The notes under the pieces: model-generated
The model's database searches: none
What the model saw: the letters and a program-made list of their open reading frames with translations, nothing else
Told to the model about the DNA's origin: nothing
NCBI GenBank assembly: GCA_964568345.1
Contig: CAZMPG010000043.1
Location: 1-7,769 of the forward strand
DNA length: 7,769 bases
Direction: 5' to 3'
Source of the DNA: UBA12088 sp964568345
GTDB taxonomy: Bacteria > Patescibacteriota > Minisyncoccia > Phycocordibacterales > UBA12088
Position numbers and translations under genes: made by a program
Part shown: positions 6,775-7,769 of the stretch, in pieces
Layout: the number at the start of each line of letters is the position of its first letter
Numbering within the stretch: position 1 is the first letter of the stretch

Positions 6775-7640
6775 GGCACGTGTGGGCCGACGCCGAAGAG
6801 CCGCCGCAGCGTACGCACGAATGCGGGCCGGCATACGTTGCGCACCCGGGTGAGCTCTGCGCGCGCCGCCGCTTCACCCACCGCTATCGCCGCGAGGCTC
6901 CCCGAGGGGGTGAGGAATGCCCCCCAGCCAAACGGCGCAACCGCTGGCGCGATGACGACATCGGCTCCCCGCCCCTGCTCGCGCGCGAGGTGTGCCGAGA
7001 GGAGGTGCACCGTCCGCTGCGCCACGTCCGCTATGCCCGTGACCGGCTGCTCCGCACGCGACGCGTGGGCGCAGAGGTCCACCGCAATCACCACGTCGGC
7101 TCCGAGCTCTCGAACCGCAGCAACCGGCACCGGTACCGAGAGTCCGCCGTCGCAGTGGCGCTGCCCCTCGTGCTCGAGCGGCCGGAAGACGACCGGCACC
7201 GACGCGCTCGCCCGCACCGCCCGCGCAAGGTCGCCCGCAGTCCACACCCACGGCTCACCGGAGTCGAGGTCGGTAGATAAGGCAGCAAACGGCACCCGGA
7301 GCTCGCCGAAGGTTGCCACGGGGAGCACCGAGCGGAGGAAATGCTCGAAACGGTCGCCCTGGAGGAGACCCCTCCCGACACGGAAGTCGAGGAGCGCCAT
7401 GAGCTCTGCCCAGTTTGTGGTGAGCGCGAGCCGCTCCACCGCACTTACATCCTCGGAAGCTGCATAGAGTGCGCCCACAATGGCGCCGATGCTCGACCCG
7501 GCGACCGCGTGAATCGGCACCCCCGCTTCGCGGAGCACCTTGAGCACCCCGATGTGGGCGAGCCCCCGCCCGCCCCCACTCCCGAGCGCTACCCCTACCC
7601 GCACCCTACCGAGGCCAAACACGCTCACAGTGTACGCCAA
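6771..7640 (-). CDS. Patatin-like phospholipase (RssA/NTE-type serine hydrolase)
   Basis: Predicted lipid acyl hydrolase of the patatin family, which uses a Ser-Asp dyad. Numbered from TTG 7640 (289 residues): the glycine-rich oxyanion loop LGSGGGRGLAHIGVL at 19-33, the nucleophile elbow GSSIG at 48-52 (Ser50), the RASASVPVVF segment at 143-152 typical of the family, and DGG at 164-166 (Asp164). All core motifs are present, so it should be active. No signal peptide is visible, suggesting a cytosolic or membrane-peripheral enzyme. The length is normal for single-domain bacterial members. The start is uncertain: a stop codon directly precedes TTG 7640, and GTG 7628 and GTG 7622 are in frame and still upstream of the glycine loop; none has a clear ribosome binding site. 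The substrate cannot be told from sequence. No nucleotidyltransferase partner is present that would suggest a CBASS effector. Confidence 0.9.
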   Translation of the reverse strand: MAYTVSVFGLGRVRVGVALGSGGGRGLAHIGVLKVLREAGVPIHAVAGSSIGAIVGALYAASEDVSAVERLALTTNWAELMALLDFRVGRGLLQGDRFEHFLRSVLPVATFGELRVPFAALSTDLDSGEPWVWTAGDLARAVRASASVPVVFRPLEHEGQRHCDGGLSVPVPVAAVRELGADVVIAVDLCAHASRAEQPVTGIADVAQRTVHLLSAHLAREQGRGADVVIAPAVAPFGWGAFLTPSGSLAAIAVGEAAARAELTRVRNVCRPAFVRTLRRLFGVGPHVP

Positions 7641-7678
7641 TTACACAGAATGCCACAAGAAGCCGCATTGCGTGACAG

Positions 7679-7708
7679 TTTAAAACAATATATATTATAT
7701 ATTGTCAA
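7679..7708 (-). promoter_or_regulatory. Candidate promoter of the phospholipase gene
   Basis: On the minus strand a perfect TTGACA (7708-7703) is followed 17-18 bases later by TTTTAA or TTTAAA (7685-7679), in an AT-rich island within GC-rich DNA. Transcription would start near 7672, about 32 bases before TTG 7640. A TATAAT at 7699-7694 is also present but is too close to the TTGACA to pair with it. Confidence 0.55.
7685..7705. promoter_or_regulatory. 21-bp perfect palindrome, candidate operator
   Basis: ACAATATATA (7685-7694) and TATATATTGT (7696-7705) are exact reverse complements around a single central T at 7695. The palindrome fills the spacer of the candidate phospholipase promoter, where a bound dimeric repressor would block RNA polymerase. 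AT-rich sequence makes partial symmetry cheap, but the GC bases at both ends of the arms also match. Confidence 0.45.
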
Positions 7709-7734
7709 TATTGCCGTAATGGTTCAATAGCTTG

Positions 7735-7769
7735 GACGCACTATACTAGCGTCATATGGCATATACAAA
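7735..7769 (+). other. Possible promoter and first codons of a rightward gene at the edge
   Basis: TATACT at 7742-7747 could be a -10 element and lies between short inverted arms GACGC (7735-7739) and GCGTC (7749-7753). ATG at 7756 opens a frame reading Met-Ala-Tyr-Thr before the window ends. There is no ribosome binding site, so a real start here would be leaderless or nearly so. No good -35 is seen at the normal distance. Only 14 bases of the possible gene are visible. Confidence 0.2.

Noticed and set aside
6838..7467. 209-codon plus-strand open frame opposite the phospholipase
   Set aside because: It is Arg/Ser/Thr/Ala-rich with no domain, and the opposite strand carries all patatin catalytic motifs.
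6771..7640. Patatin-like protein as a CBASS or other anti-phage effector
   Set aside because: There is no CD-NTase, sensor or ancillary gene next to it, and its single-domain form fits housekeeping RssA/NTE-type members.

Overview
The window is GC-rich bacterial DNA with compact, mostly intact genes and short intergenic gaps. The style of the genes suggests a member of the candidate phyla radiation (Patescibacteria, Parcubacteria-like). That placement is an inference from three things: a small secreted helical protein with a Thr tract and paired cysteines, an exported protein with an acidic Ser/Thr linker before TolB-like propeller blades, and several starts with little or no Shine-Dalgarno sequence. 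Nothing in the window proves it. The standard code fits, with TAA and TAG stops.

Layout, left to right. A minus-strand gene runs off the left edge (1-1152, possibly from 1437). It encodes an exported protein with a signal peptide, a long acidic Ala/Ser/Thr/Asp linker and TolB/WD40-like propeller blades. Next comes a divergent intergenic region (1438-1649) that holds three perfect DnaA boxes in one orientation. It is followed by a plus-strand P-type ATPase (1650-4166), most like the MgtA/MgtB Mg2+ class. A two-way terminator (4170-4193) separates it from a convergent gene for a small secreted helical protein (4218-4817, minus).

Two more minus-strand genes lie upstream of that one. One is a 593-residue cytosolic protein with an HExxH zinc-protease motif and no family I recognise (4909-6690). 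The other is a patatin-like phospholipase (6771-7640). A perfect 23-bp inverted repeat (6725-6774) lies between these two and contains the phospholipase stop codon. Upstream of the phospholipase is an AT-rich region (7641-7755) with a 21-bp palindrome inside a candidate promoter and perhaps the first codons of a rightward gene at the right edge.

The genes look like cell-envelope and housekeeping functions: ion transport, lipid hydrolysis, proteolysis and surface or exported proteins. They do not form an obvious dedicated pathway. I see no defence system, CRISPR array, transposase gene, tRNA or rRNA. The most notable signals are the DnaA-box cluster, the long perfect hairpin, the altered hinge motif of the ATPase, and the unassigned HExxH protein.
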